Shown: piece by piece, positions 42,879 to 54,500 of the stretch
How the letters are laid out: the number at the start of each line of letters is the position of its first letter
How positions within the stretch are numbered: position 1 is the first letter of the stretch
NCBI RefSeq assembly: GCF_001507645.1
Contig: NZ_CP013909.1
Location: 4,340,001 to 4,404,000, forward strand
Reading direction: 5' to 3'
From: Hymenobacter sedentarius
GTDB taxonomy: Bacteria; Bacteroidota; Bacteroidia; Cytophagales; Hymenobacteraceae
DNA: 64,000 nucleotides
Position numbers and translations under genes: made by a program
Notes under the pieces: model-generated
Seen by the model: the letters and a program-made list of their open reading frames with translations, nothing else
Database searches by the model: none
What the model was told of the DNA's origin: nothing

Positions 42879-45800
42879 TTATTTCTGCACGTTGAGACGA
42901 GCGGTCTTCACAGTATTGCCAGTGGTGAGGCGTACCAGGTACATGCCGTCTTCCAAACCAAGGCTCACGGGCACTTGATAGGTATGATTGGCTTCGCCTA
43001 CGCCTTTGGTGACGTTGCGTACCACGCGGCCCACCATGTCGTAGATGGCTACAGAGTAGCTCTGGCCTTCGGCCACGCGGAACTCAACAGTAGCCCTCTC
43101 GCGAACGGGGTTCGGGTACACTTGCAGCGACACGTCAGCCGAACCAATCTTGAGGGTGCCACCCGATGAGGCGGTCAGAGCGGAAGAGGTCGAGCTGGTG
43201 CAGGCATTGGTGATTTGCAACTGAGTGGGGCACACGGCCGTGCAGCCACGGGCATCGGTCACCGTCAGCAGGTAGTTGTTGGCAGTTAAGCCGGTGAAGG
43301 TAAACCCATCAGCAACCGCTCCCGAACTGGCAACGACCGGATTGGGAGCCGAAGCCAAGCTGAGGCGATACGTGTAGGGAGCCGTACCGCCGCTGGCGCT
43401 CACGAATACCCGACCAAAAGCATCATTGCAAGCATTCACGGTAGCGCCAAAGATGACCTGGAGCGCAGCGGCGGGCTGCGTGATGGTCACCGAGTTGGCC
43501 GTAGCCGTGCAGCCGTTAACATCACGTACCGACCCCGTGTAGGTGCCCGGGGCCAGGTTCTGGAAGGTCACCGAAGAGCCGTCCGACACGATGATGGTGC
43601 CGCCGGGGCCTACCAAGGTATAGGTAAACGGCGCCGTGCCACCGGCCACGGCCAGCGTTACGCTTCCGCTATTGGTGCCGAAGCATACAATTGGACTTCC
43701 TACTGCACTCAGCGTCGTGATTGCGTTCACGCCGAGGATGCTGAACGAAGAACCCGTGAATTCGCAGCCATTGGCATCAACGACTCTGACACTGTAGGTG
43801 CCAGCCCCCAGACCGCTAAAGGTAACAGCGCCGGCAGTGGGTCCTTGTGGCAGACGAACACCCGGGCCGAGCAGGCTGTAGGTATAAGGAGCAGTGCCAC
43901 CCGTAGCCTGCGTCGTTACCGAGCCGGTTAGGCCAGCACAGCTAGCATTTGTCACGATGGTCTGGCCTAAGCCCAACGCCGCGGGCTGCGTGATGTTGAT
44001 AGACGCACCGGCAAACGTGCAGGTGCCGCTGGTTACCGATACAGGGATGTTCGTACCAGGAGCCAGGTTCGTGAAGGTCACCGTGCGGTCGTTGCTCACA
44101 ATCGTGCGGGCGTCCACCGTGAAAGTGAATGGAGCCGACCCACCGGCCACCGTCAAGGTAACGCGGCCGTTGTTGGCGCCGAAGCAGGTCACATTCGTAA
44201 TCGCCGTTTCGGTCAAGGCCGTGATGTTGTTCACGCCAAGGATTTCGATAGCAGCGCAGGTAGCGGTGCAGCCGCGAGCATCGGTTACCAGTACCTGGTA
44301 GATACCCGGAGCCAAGCCCAAGAACGTGGCCGAAGCCCCGTCGACAATGGTGCGAACGGTGCTACCCATGGTCAGCGTGTAGGTGTATGGACCGGTACCG
44401 CCAGTCGCTGCCAACGTCACCGAGCCGGTCGAAGCCGTGCAGGTAGCATTCACCAAGTTGGAGAGCGTTACGCCCAATACCACTGGCTGGGTGATGTTGA
44501 TGGATGTGCCGGTGAAGACGCAGCTTCCGCTTGTTACTGAAATGGGAATGTTCGTACCCGGGGCCAGGCCCGTGAAGGTCACCGTGCTATTGTTGCTCAC
44601 AATCGTCTGCCCATCAACCCGGAAGGTGAAGGGAGCCGCCCCACCGGCTACGGTCAGGGTCACGCTGCCATTGTTAGCTCCAAAGCAACTTACGTTGGTT
44701 ACGGCAGAAGCCACCAAGCCCGTGATGGTGTTTACGCCTTGGATTACGATGGCGGCGCAAGTGGCCGTGCAGCCATTGGCATCAGTCACCAGTACTTGGT
44801 AGGTGCCGGGGGCTAAGCCCGTGAACGTTACCGACCGGTTGGTGCCAGTGGTGGTGAGATTGAGCACCTGCGTGCCGCGCGTGAGCGTGAAGGTAAAGGG
44901 GCCCGTGCCGCCCGTGGCGGTCAGCGTGGCCGAGCCCGTCGCCGTGCTGCAGTTAGCGTCAATCAAGTTGGAAAGCGTCACGCCCAACACGGCCGGCTGC
45001 GTAATCACAACGGCCGTACCGGTGGCGGTGCAGCCGTTGGCGTCACGCACCGAAATAGCATAAGTACCCGCCGCCAGACCAGTGAAAATCCCGGTGGTGT
45101 TGGTGGGCCGGGCGTCCAGCGTGTAGGTGTAGGGGGCGGTGCCGCCTACTGCCGTCAGCTGAACGCTGCCGTTGGTGCCGCCGAAGCAACTCACGTTCAC
45201 CTGCTGGCTCGAAGTCAGCGAGATGATGGCCGGGGTGCCCAGGATTACAATAGCCGCGCAGGTAGCGGTGCAGCCGTTGGCATCGCGCACCAGCACCTGG
45301 TAAGTTCCGGGGGCCAAGTTGTTGAAAATACCGGTTGTGCTGGTGAGCGTGGTGCTCCCCATCGTCAGGGAGAAGAAGTAGGGCGCGGCGCCACCACTGG
45401 CGCTGAGCGTAGCCGAGCCGTTATTGGTGCACGTGGCGTTCACCAGGTTCGAGAGCGTCACGACCAGGTTGCCGGGCACGCCCAGAACGGCCACGTTGGT
45501 GCGGGTGGTTGTGCAGCCGCTGGCGTCACGCACGGTGACGGTGTAGCTGCCCGGAGCCAGGCCCGTGAAGACGTTGCTTGTGCCGATGGCGCCGCTGCCC
45601 AGCTGGTAGGTGTAGGGAGCCGTGCCGCCGGCGGCCGTTACCGTGATGCTACCTGTAGCCGTGCAGGTCGCGTTGACCACCCCCACCGTGGTGATGCCCA
45701 ACGCAGACAAAGGCTGGGTGATGGTAACCAACCGCGTGGCGGTGCAATTGCCGGAGGTAACCCGAACGCTGTAGGTGCCAGCAGCCAGGTTCGAGAACGT

Positions 45801-46694
45801 GCCCGAAGACTGCGCCGTGCCATAGGTACCCACCACTCCGCCCGTCACCCGAGCAATGGCATAGGAAAACGTAGTGCCACCCGTGGCCGAGATAGTGAAG
45901 GCGCCCGTGTTGCCGCCAAAGCAGCTCACGTTGGTGATGGTGGGCGTGCCCAGCGCCAGGGTGCAGGCAGGCGGGCAGCTCAGAATGTTGCTGCGATGGC
46001 CCTCGTCGTAGCCTTCGTTGATGGCCGTGAGAATGTCATTTAGTTGCGAGAGTGAGTACTGGGTGGAGCAGCCGCCGTACACGTTGTTGGCGATAACCAG
46101 CAGCTGGTTCACCGTTAGCCCGGCAAAGGTGCCCGACGTGATGACGGCACTTCCCAGGTTATTCGGCGAGAAGGCCACCGACAGCGTGAGGGCAACCAGC
46201 TGGCCCGCAAACTCGCTGGAGTAGCTATTGGGCCCGTTATTTTTGGAATTGCCGTTTTTCTTAGTGGGGTCCACATAGTTCTGGGTCAGGACGCCGGGGT
46301 TGCTGCCCGAGGGCAGAAAGGCGGCCACGGCCGCGGCACTGGTGAGCCGGATGGTGTGCCCTCCGGTGCCCGTGCAGCCAATGATGAGGTCATTGGGGAA
46401 GAAGGTTTCGAAACGCGCCCGCACGATAGTGCCCGGGTTGTTGCCATGCGGCTCGGCACCGTAGCCGCCCTGGGTATACGTCACGAACCCGCAATTGGTA
46501 TTGGGCAGATTGCCTTGCGCGGCAACGCTGGAGCCTAAGCCTGCTAGTAGGAACAGGGTGAGTAGCCAACTGGCCACCCAATGCATGCTTTTGGTTGGGT
46601 AATTTTTCCCGTCATGGCGCGGAGCCAAGGTGACGTAACAGGCGAGGGCATTGGGGTGGAGGCCAAATGTGTTAGCCGGGGTTTGCTTATTCAT
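42879..46694 (-). CDS. SprB-repeat T9SS adhesin, 11 repeats
   Basis: The 1,271-aa product has a long N-terminal extension, then a signal core (WVASWLLTLFLLAGLGSSVA). An N-terminal domain spans about 60-240 (CGFVTYTQGGYGAEPHGNNP, then TSAAAVAAFLPSG). Eleven SprB-type repeats of about 80 aa follow, each with one Cys near the start and one in the D-A/N-x-G-C-T-A-T block (such as VRDANGCTATGTAVVITQP). The C-terminus is a type A T9SS domain (VYPNPVRERATVEFRVAEGQ to TARLNVQK). SprB repeats form the mobile gliding adhesin SprB in Flavobacterium johnsoniae; surface adhesion or gliding is inferred here. The start is fixed by comparison with the larger paralogue: both have GTTATCATGA. Confidence 0.92.
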   Translation of the reverse strand: MNKQTPANTFGLHPNALACYVTLAPRHDGKNYPTKSMHWVASWLLTLFLLAGLGSSVAAQGNLPNTNCGFVTYTQGGYGAEPHGNNPGTIVRARFETFFPNDLIIGCTGTGGHTIRLTSAAAVAAFLPSGSNPGVLTQNYVDPTKKNGNSKNNGPNSYSSEFAGQLVALTLSVAFSPNNLGSAVITSGTFAGLTVNQLLVIANNVYGGCSTQYSLSQLNDILTAINEGYDEGHRSNILSCPPACTLALGTPTITNVSCFGGNTGAFTISATGGTTFSYAIARVTGGVVGTYGTAQSSGTFSNLAAGTYSVRVTSGNCTATRLVTITQPLSALGITTVGVVNATCTATGSITVTAAGGTAPYTYQLGSGAIGTSNVFTGLAPGSYTVTVRDASGCTTTRTNVAVLGVPGNLVVTLSNLVNATCTNNGSATLSASGGAAPYFFSLTMGSTTLTSTTGIFNNLAPGTYQVLVRDANGCTATCAAIVILGTPAIISLTSSQQVNVSCFGGTNGSVQLTAVGGTAPYTYTLDARPTNTTGIFTGLAAGTYAISVRDANGCTATGTAVVITQPAVLGVTLSNLIDANCSTATGSATLTATGGTGPFTFTLTRGTQVLNLTTTGTNRSVTFTGLAPGTYQVLVTDANGCTATCAAIVIQGVNTITGLVASAVTNVSCFGANNGSVTLTVAGGAAPFTFRVDGQTIVSNNSTVTFTGLAPGTNIPISVTSGSCVFTGTSINITQPVVLGVTLSNLVNATCTASTGSVTLAATGGTGPYTYTLTMGSTVRTIVDGASATFLGLAPGIYQVLVTDARGCTATCAAIEILGVNNITALTETAITNVTCFGANNGRVTLTVAGGSAPFTFTVDARTIVSNDRTVTFTNLAPGTNIPVSVTSGTCTFAGASINITQPAALGLGQTIVTNASCAGLTGSVTTQATGGTAPYTYSLLGPGVRLPQGPTAGAVTFSGLGAGTYSVRVVDANGCEFTGSSFSILGVNAITTLSAVGSPIVCFGTNSGSVTLAVAGGTAPFTYTLVGPGGTIIVSDGSSVTFQNLAPGTYTGSVRDVNGCTATANSVTITQPAAALQVIFGATVNACNDAFGRVFVSASGGTAPYTYRLSLASAPNPVVASSGAVADGFTFTGLTANNYLLTVTDARGCTAVCPTQLQITNACTSSTSSALTASSGGTLKIGSADVSLQVYPNPVRERATVEFRVAEGQSYSVAIYDMVGRVVRNVTKGVGEANHTYQVPVSLGLEDGMYLVRLTTGNTVKTARLNVQK

Positions 46695-47029
46695 GATAAC
46701 TGATTTTTACATACGGTAGCAGTCGAAAAAGTGAAATGGATACTCGTTTGGCTGTCAGGCAGCCACCGTGACACGACTCATTGAAGCGCCGTCACGGACC
46801 GAGAGAAAAATGGGGTGGCACCAGTTGGAAGGACCCAGTTGGCCACGCACCTGCTAGGCAGGCCGACGAACGTGCAAGTGCTTAGGTCATAGCATTTGGG
46901 GATAAAAGTGGAACAATAAAAAAATAATTTATAGTGTTCAGATTGACAATCAACTGTTTAGCTGACCCGTCGAAAATAATGCAAACATACTCGTATAGGC
47001 AGGACCAGCATTGTACAGATGCGACGTTT
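46695..47029 (-). promoter_or_regulatory. Conserved promoter and leader of the 11-repeat adhesin
   Basis: On the minus strand, TTCCAC (46908-46913), 16 bases and TATGACCTAA (46882-46891) occur upstream of a leader of about 190 nt. The leader shares GAGTCGTGTCACGGTGGCTG and TGGCCA with the copy at 57873-58207. It contains a GGCTGCCTGACAGCC hairpin. The stretch holds no ORF. I infer the adhesin promoter with a structured 5' UTR or operator, probably bound by the adjacent AraC-family regulator. Confidence 0.55.
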
Positions 47030-47848
47030 TCAGGCGCTCCCAAACAGCGGGTCCGCGTCGCGGCCGTGCTGAAAAAAGGCGGCGGGTGTTTCCTCCGTGA
47101 AGCGCCGGAACTCCCGGATGAAATGGGCCTGGTCGAAGTACCCACAGGCCTGGGCCAGGTCATGCCAGTTGGTGTGGGGCTGCTCCTTCAGCAGCTCAAA
47201 TACCCGGGCAAAGCGGCTAATCTCGGCGAAGAGCTTGGGCGAGACGCCCACCGCTTCGCGAAACCGGCGCTCGAGCTGCCGCCGGCTCAGGTGGGCCAGG
47301 CGGGCCAGCTCGTCGGCGTATACCTGCCCGCGCCGCTGCCGTAGGGCCGCCGCTACCACTTCCACCACCGGGGTGCCGGGGGTGGGCCGCACCGGTTGGG
47401 CCAGGAGCAGTTCCTCGGCGGCGGCCACGCGCTCGGCGGGGCTGGTAGCGGCCTGCACCCGGCGCGTGAGGGCCTCGCCAAACTGGCGCGGGGCACATGC
47501 CTGCTCCGGCCCCATGCTCGCCGCGGCGGCCATGGACATCCCCAGCAGCTGGTAGAACCCGGTGGGCTGAAACATGACCCCAAACAGACTGGCCGGCCGG
47601 GCGCAACGCAGGCTCAGGCGGTGGTCCGTGACCTGGCCCAGCATCCAGCCTTCTGTAATGCGCTGGCCGCTGGTGCTTTCGAAAACCACCGGCTGCTCGT
47701 GCTGGCCCAGCACCACAATTATCGACGGCTTGGGCGAGGGCAGCACCGCGTGCTGCCGGGGCGCAGCCGGGTTCGGCTCTTCGTAGGCCCAGTAGCACTC
47801 TACTATATTTTGCAGGGAAGCCGATGGAGTAAATTCCTGCCATACCAT
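47030..47848 (-). CDS. AraC-family transcriptional regulator (adhesin module 1)
   Basis: The 272-aa product has a DUF6597-like N-terminal domain (EFTPSASLQNIVECYWAYEE, VTDHRLSLRCARPASLFGVM, FQPTGFYQLLGMSM) and a C-terminal AraC DNA-binding domain with two helix-turn-helices (ADELARLAHLSRRQLERRFR, then DQAHFIREFRRFTEETPAAF). It is about 75 percent identical by eye to the regulator at 58208-59023. It is upstream of, and co-directional with, the 11-repeat adhesin, 335 nt away. Its own effector is unknown; the N-terminal domain could bind a small ligand. Confidence 0.92.
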   Translation of the reverse strand: MVWQEFTPSASLQNIVECYWAYEEPNPAAPRQHAVLPSPKPSIIVVLGQHEQPVVFESTSGQRITEGWMLGQVTDHRLSLRCARPASLFGVMFQPTGFYQLLGMSMAAAASMGPEQACAPRQFGEALTRRVQAATSPAERVAAAEELLLAQPVRPTPGTPVVEVVAAALRQRRGQVYADELARLAHLSRRQLERRFREAVGVSPKLFAEISRFARVFELLKEQPHTNWHDLAQACGYFDQAHFIREFRRFTEETPAAFFQHGRDADPLFGSA

Positions 47849-48560
47849 ACACTTTCACCAGCAGTGCTACGGCTGAGCTTAGCAGGCCGCGGCGTAATTG
47901 AGTCCTTGAATATACATTGTATTAGTCAAATAAAAAATAGATATTATCAAAGTCTCGCACATAAGGAGATGGTTGTTACTCCTCATAGCTTTTCCGAGAG
48001 AAGCTGATTTTCAATACGCTCCCTTTTTGCCATTAAATACTTGTGGAACAATGATATATATGGGGCCTGCTGCGTGACAAGCCTAGTACACCCAGCACCT
48101 AAAGGCCAGTAAAGCAGTGCCTGCGCACCGCGCACCGCCAAGATTACCTGCAGTCCGTTTTACCCCTATCAATAATTTCTGAAACCGGCAATAAAAGGGC
48201 CGGCCGGCAGGCACACTGCTCAGGCTGACGGTTCATTCTAACTCAATTACCATTGGACGATGGCGGCCTGCAATCCTGGTGCGTCCCACCTGGCGCAGCT
48301 CAGCGTAGCCTGAGCCGGGACCTGGCTGGGGGCAGCCATCCATCGGGCTCCCGGATTGGGTGGGGCACCGCATGGCCCCCTGGCGCTTGGCTGCGGCGGC
48401 AGTACGTGCAAAGGGGCTTCCATCGAATGATGGAAGCCCCTGCTGCGTTTCACCCCTGCCCTTTTCCGCACTGGCTCAAGACGAGGTTCGGTGGGCTGGC
48501 AAAAACAAAAAAGCCGCCGGCAAATTGCCGGCGGCTTCTTAGACACTCCTTGCTACAGAA
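47849..48560. other. Spacer between the two adhesin modules
   Basis: The 5' part is the AT-rich upstream region of the AraC gene at 47030; it shares a GTGCTACGGC block with that of the paralogue. The 3' part holds a double terminator of the larger adhesin: stems 48413-48440 (GGGGCTTCCATC/GATGGAAGCCCC) and 48511-48537 (AAGCCGCCGGC/GCCGGCGGCTT). No gene is supported. Confidence 0.7.
48511..48537 (-). terminator. Terminator of the larger SprB-repeat adhesin
   Basis: AAGCCGCCGGC pairs with GCCGGCGGCTT, and a T-rich run follows on the minus strand. It lies 24 nt after the adhesin stop and matches the stem at 42829-42858. Confidence 0.85.
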
Positions 48561-51500
48561 TTACTTCTGTACGTGGAGACGGACCGATTTCACTTTGTTG
48601 CCGAGGGTCAGACGCATCATGTAGATGCCTTCTTCCAGGCCTTGGCCTACCACCACCTGATAGGTGTGGTTGGCTTCGCCCGTGCCTTCGGCTACGCGGC
48701 TCACCACGCGACCTACCATGTCGTAGATGGCGAGCGAGTAGTGCTCACCTTCGGCTACACGGAACTCAACCGTTGCCTTCTCTTTGAAGGGGTTCGGGTA
48801 CACCACAATCTGGTCGGCCGAGTTAGCAGTCGACGAGCCATTGCTGCCGGTGCTGCTGAAGGACGAGCAGGCGTTGGTGATGAGCAGTTGCGTCGTGCAC
48901 TCCTTGGTGCAGCCACGAGCATCGGTTACAAACAACCGATACGTATTCGCGGCCAAGCCCGTGAAGTTGTAGCTACCCGACGTAACCGGCGAAGTAGCAA
49001 CTACTACACCCGTGGAGGCAACGCGGAGCTGATAGGTGTACGGAGCCGTACCGCCTACTGCGCTCACCGAAGCTTGTCCGGCGGTGCCGCTGCAGGCATT
49101 CACCGTGGCCGAGAACACGACACTCAGAGCCGATGCAGGCTGCGTGATGCTCACTGACGTGGCCGTAGCCGTGCAGTTGTTGGCATCGCGCACTGCGATG
49201 GCGTAGGTGCCGGGAGCCAGGCCGATGAACAGGCCCGTTGCGTTGCTAGCACCATCCAGCGTGAAGGTATAAGCCCCTGTACCACCGGTAGCAGTGAGTT
49301 GTACCTGGCCGTTGTTAGCACCGAAGCAAGTCACGTTCGTGGCCGTAGAGCTCAGCACGAGCTGCGTGGGCTGCGTGATAACAACTTGGCGCGTGGCCGT
49401 GCAGCCGTTGGCATCCCGTACCGTCACGTTGTAGGTGCCGGCGGTCAGGTTGCTGAACGTGTTGCTCGAGCCAAAGGCTCCGCTGCCCAACTGATAGCTG
49501 TAGGGAGCCGTGCCGCCCGTGGCCGTGATGACGAAGCTGCCCGTGTTGCCGCCGAAGCAGCTCACGTTCACCTGGGTCGAGGTCAGGGCGATGCTGGCGA
49601 AGGTGCTATTGATTTGGATAGCAGCGCAAGTGGCCGTGCAGCCGCGAGCGTCAACCACCAGCACATTGTAGACACCCGGAGCCAGGCCCGTGAAGATACC
49701 CGTGTTGTTGGTCAGCACCGTGCTGCCCATCGTCAACGAGTAAGTGTAGGGGCCCGTGCCACCCGTTGCGGTCAGTTGCGCTGAGCCGGTGGCGGTGGTG
49801 CAGTTGGCGTTCACCAGGTTCGAGAGCGTCACGCCCAGCACCGCTGGTTGCGAGATAACGACCGTAGTGGTAGCCGTGCAGCCGAAGGCACCCGTTACCG
49901 ACGCCGTGTAAGTACCCGGGGCCAAGCCCGTGAACAGACCCGTACCATTGCTGGGACGGCCGGTGAGGGTGAAGACGAACGGACCCGTGCCCGTAGCCGA
50001 GAGCTGTACGCTGCCATTGTTCGAGCCAAAGCAGCTCACGTTGGTCACCGCATTGGTCAGCACAATTGGGCTGGGCGTACCGAGGATGGTCACGTTGGCG
50101 CGGGCTATGCAGCCGTTAGCATCACGTGCGGTCACCGTGTAGGTGCCAGGGGCCAGGCCCGCGAACACGCTGCTCGAGCTGAACGAGTAGCCGTCGAGAG
50201 AGAACTGGTAGCCACCAACCCCGCCCGTAGCGGTTACGGTGATGCTGCCGTTAGCTGCCGTGCAGATGGCGTTGCTTACCGAAGCGACGATAGCAACAGG
50301 AGCCAGTGGTTGCAAGATGGTCACCGCAGTGGTGCCCAGGCAGCCGTTGGCATCGCGCACCGTCACGTTGTAGGTGCCGGCGGTCAGGTTAGCAAACACG
50401 TTTGCCGAGCCGAAAGCACCGCCGTTTACCGATACCAGATAAGGAGCGGTACCACCCGTGGCCGATACGATGAAGTTGCCCGTGTTGGCGCCGAAGCAGC
50501 TCACGTTCACTTGCGTCGAAGTCACCAGGATGTTGGCGAAGATGCTGCGGATTTCGATAGCGGCACACGTAGCCGTGCAGCCGCGAGCGTCGGTTACGAG
50601 CACCTGATAGGTGCCAGCAGCCAAGCCCGAGAAGATACCGGTCGAGTTCGTCAGCACGAGGCTGCCGTTGGTCAACTGGTACGTGAACGGAGCCGTGCCG
50701 CCGGTAGCCGTCAGCTGAGCCGAGCCGGTAGCGGTGGTGCACGTAGCATTCACCAGGTTCGACAGCGTCAGCACGATGGGCGCCGGCTGCGCGATGGTCA
50801 CCGAGCCCGTAGCCGTGCAGCCGAAGGCGCCGGTTACCGAGATGGGATAGGTACCAGCCGCCAGACCCGTGAACAGGCCCGTGCTGTTGCTCGGGCGGCC
50901 GTCGAGGGTGAAGGTGAAGGGACCCGTGCCCGTGGCCGTGAGCTGCACGCTGCCATTGGCTTCGCCGAAGCAACGTACCGGAGACACTACTGCCGAAGCG
51001 AGTACGATGGTGCTCGGCGTGCCCAGGATGGCCACGTTCGAGCGCGTCACGGTGCAGTTGCCAGCGTCGCGTACCGATACCGTGTAGGTACCAGCAGCCA
51101 GGCCGCTGAACACATTGCTCGTGCCGAAGCCGCCGTTGTCGAGAGCGTAGGTGTAGCCACCCTGGCCACCAGCAGCATTCACAGTGATGCTGCCGTTAGC
51201 ACCGATGCAGGTAGCATTGATTACATCTACCGTGGGGATGCCCAGCACAATAACCGGCTGCGTGATAACAATCTGACGCGTGGCCGTGCAGCCGTTGGCG
51301 TCGCGAACAATCACGTTGTAGGTGCCAGCTACCAGGTTGCTAAAGATGTTGCCGCTGCCGAAGCCGCCGCCGTTCACCGAGTAGCTATAGGGAGCCGTAC
51401 CACCCGTGGCCGTGATTGCGAAGCTGCCGGTATTCAGGCCGGTGCAGTTCACGTTCACTTGCGTCGAGGTCAGGACGATGTTGGCGAAGATGCTGTTGAT

Positions 51501-54500
51501 TTGGATGGCGGCGCAAGTGGCCGTGCAGCCGCGAGCATCCGTTACCAAGACAGCATAAGTGCCAGCAGCCAGCCCAGTGAAGATGCCGGTGGTGTTGGTA
51601 ATCACCGTGCTACCCGAAGTCAGCGTGTAGGTGTAAGGACCCGTGCCGCCGGTGGCGGTCAGTTGAGCTGAGCCGGTAGCCGTGGTGCAGGTGCCGTTCA
51701 CCAGGTTGGAGAGCGTCACCACCAGTTGAGCGGGCTGCGTGATGGCCACCGAGCCGGTAGCCACGCAGCCGTTGGCATCGCGCACGGCGATGGGGTAGGT
51801 GCCGGGAGCCAGGCCGATGAACAGGCCCGAAGCGTTGCTGACACCGTCCAGGGTGAAGGTGTAAGCACCCGTACCACCGGTAGCGGAGAGCTGAACCCGA
51901 CCGTTGTTAGCGCCGAAGCAGGTCACGTTGGTCACCGCATTGGCAAGCACCACCTGCGTGGGCTGGCCAACCACTACCGTACCCGAAGCGGTGCAGCCGT
52001 TGGCGTCACGCACCAGGATGGGGTACGTGCCAGCGGCTACGTCCGTAAACAAGCCCGTGCTGTTGGAAGCGCGGCCGTCGAAGGTGAACGTGTAGGGAGC
52101 CGTGCCGCCTACTGCCGTCAGCTGTACCCGGCCCGTTGCCGTGCCGAAGCAGGTAGCGTTGAGGACGGAAGGCGTGAGGGCAATGATGGACGGTACACCC
52201 AGGATTTGGATAGCAGCGCACGTGGCCGTGCAGCCGCGAGCATCCGTTACCAGAACCGCATACGTGCCAGCCACGAGGCCGGAGAAGATGCCGGTCGTGT
52301 TGCTAATCACCGTCGCGCCGTTGGTCAGCGTGTAGGTGTAGGGACCCGTGCCGCCCGTGGCGGTCAGCTGAGCCGAACCGGTAGCCGCCGTGCAGTTGGC
52401 ATTCACCAGGTTGGAGAGCGTCACCACCAGTTGAGCAGGTTGCGAGATAACCACCGAGCCGGTAGCCACGCAGCCGAAGGCGCCGGTTACCGATACGGGG
52501 TACGTGCCCGCGGCCAGGCCCGTGAACAGGCCCGTGCTGTTGCTCGGGCGGCCGTCGAGGGTGAAGACATACGGACCAGCGCCGCCGCTAGCGGCCAATT
52601 GAACGCTGCCGTTGGCTTCGCCGAAGCAGCGAACCGGAGTTACAGCCGAAGCCAGCACCAGCGCGCTGGGCGAGCCCAGGATGGAAACGCCGCTCTGGGT
52701 TACGATGCAGCCATTGGCGTCGCGGACGGTGACGGTGTACGTGCCAGCAGCCAGACCAGTGAACACGTTTCCGGGAACGAATGCCGCCCCATTAAGCGAG
52801 TATTGGTAGGGAGCCGTGCCGCCCGTGGCGGTTACGGTGATGCTGCCATTGGCAGCAATGCAGATGGCGTTAGTTGGCACTACAGTAGTAATGGCCAGCG
52901 CCGTCAGCGGCTGCGTGATGGTCACCGAAGTGTTGCCCAGGCAGCCGTTAGCGTCGCGCACCGTCACAATGTAGAAGCCGGCCAGCAGGTTGCGGAAGCC
53001 GTTGAACTCCGCGAAGGGCGTACCGTTCACCGAGTACTGATAGGGAGCCGTGCCGCCCGTGGCCGAGATAACGAAGTTGCCCGTAGCCGTGCCGAAGCAG
53101 GTTACGTTTTGCTGCGTCGTGGTCACCACGATGTTGGCGAAGATGCTGTTGATTTGGATGGCGGCACACGTGGCCGTGCAGCCGCGGGCATCCGTTACCA
53201 AGACAGCATACGTGCCCGCAGCCAGGCCGGAGAAGATGCCGGTGGTGTTGGTAATTACCGTGCTACCCGCAGTCAGCGTGTAGGTGTAAGGACCCGTGCC
53301 ACCGGTTGCGGTCAGTTGAGCTGAGCCGGTAGCCGTGGTGCAGGTGCCGTTCACCAGGTTGGAGAGCGTCACCACCAGTTGAGCAGGTTGCGAGATAACC
53401 ACCGAGCCGGTAGCCACGCAGCCGAAGGCGCCCGTTACCGAGATGGGATAGGTACCAGCGGCCAGGCCCGTGAACAGGCCCGTGCTGTTGCTCGGGCGGC
53501 CGTCAAGGGTGAAGACATACGGACCAGCGCCGCCGCTAGCGGCCAATTGAACGCTGCCGTTGGCTTCGCCGAAGCAGCGAACCGGAGTCACCACCGAAGT
53601 GAGGACAATTGGGCTGGGTGCGCCCAGGATGGTGACAGTGGAGCTGGTTACGACGCAGGCGCTGGCGTCCCGGACCGATACAGTGTAGTTGCCGGCAGCC
53701 AGGCCGGTAAATACGTTGCTCGAGCCGAAAGCACCACCGTTGATGGCGTACTGGAACCCACCGGCCCCGCCGGTAGCGGTTACGGTAATGCTGCCATTAG
53801 CAGCCGTGCAGATAGCGTTGGAAGGAACGGCCGTGGCAATGGCCAGGGCGGTCAGCGGCTGGGTGATGGTCACCGTGGTGGTGCCCAAGCAGCCGTTTAT
53901 GTCCCGTGCCGTAGCGTTGTACGTGCCAGCAATCAGGCCGCTGAACGTGTTGCTCGAGCCGAAGGCCGAACCGTTCACCGAGTACTGATAGGGAGCTGCG
54001 CCACCCGTGGCCGTAACCGTGAAGCTGCCCGTGTTCGTGCCGAAGCAGTTCACGTTCGTTTGCGTCGAGGTCAGGACGATGTTGGCGAAGATGCTGTTGA
54101 TTTGGATGGCAGCGCAAGTGGCCGTGCAGCCGCGAGCATCCGTCACCAGAACCGCATAAGTGCCAGCAGCCAAACCAGTGAAGATGCCGGTCGTGCTCGT
54201 TACCACCGTGCTGCCCATGCTCAATTGATACACATAGGGAGCCGTGCCGCCGCTAGCGCTCAGCGTAGCCGAGCCCGTGGCGGTAGTGCAGGTGCCGTTC
54301 ACCAGGTTCGAGAGCGTTACAACCAGTGCAGCAGGCTGTGCTACCACGCGCGTTACGGCGGCCGAGAGGCAGCCGTTGGCGTCGCGGGCCACGATGCTGT
54401 AGGTGCCCGCGCCCACTACCCGGCTGGGGCCGTCGAAGGCGTCGCCGTTGAAGGAGAACTGGTAAGCGCCCGTGCCGCCCACGGCCGAGGCCGTCAGCGT

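Noticed and set aside
46730..46900. Adhesin leader as a c-di-GMP riboswitch
   Set aside because: The conserved leader lacks the GEMM-type consensus, so only a generic structured leader is claimed.
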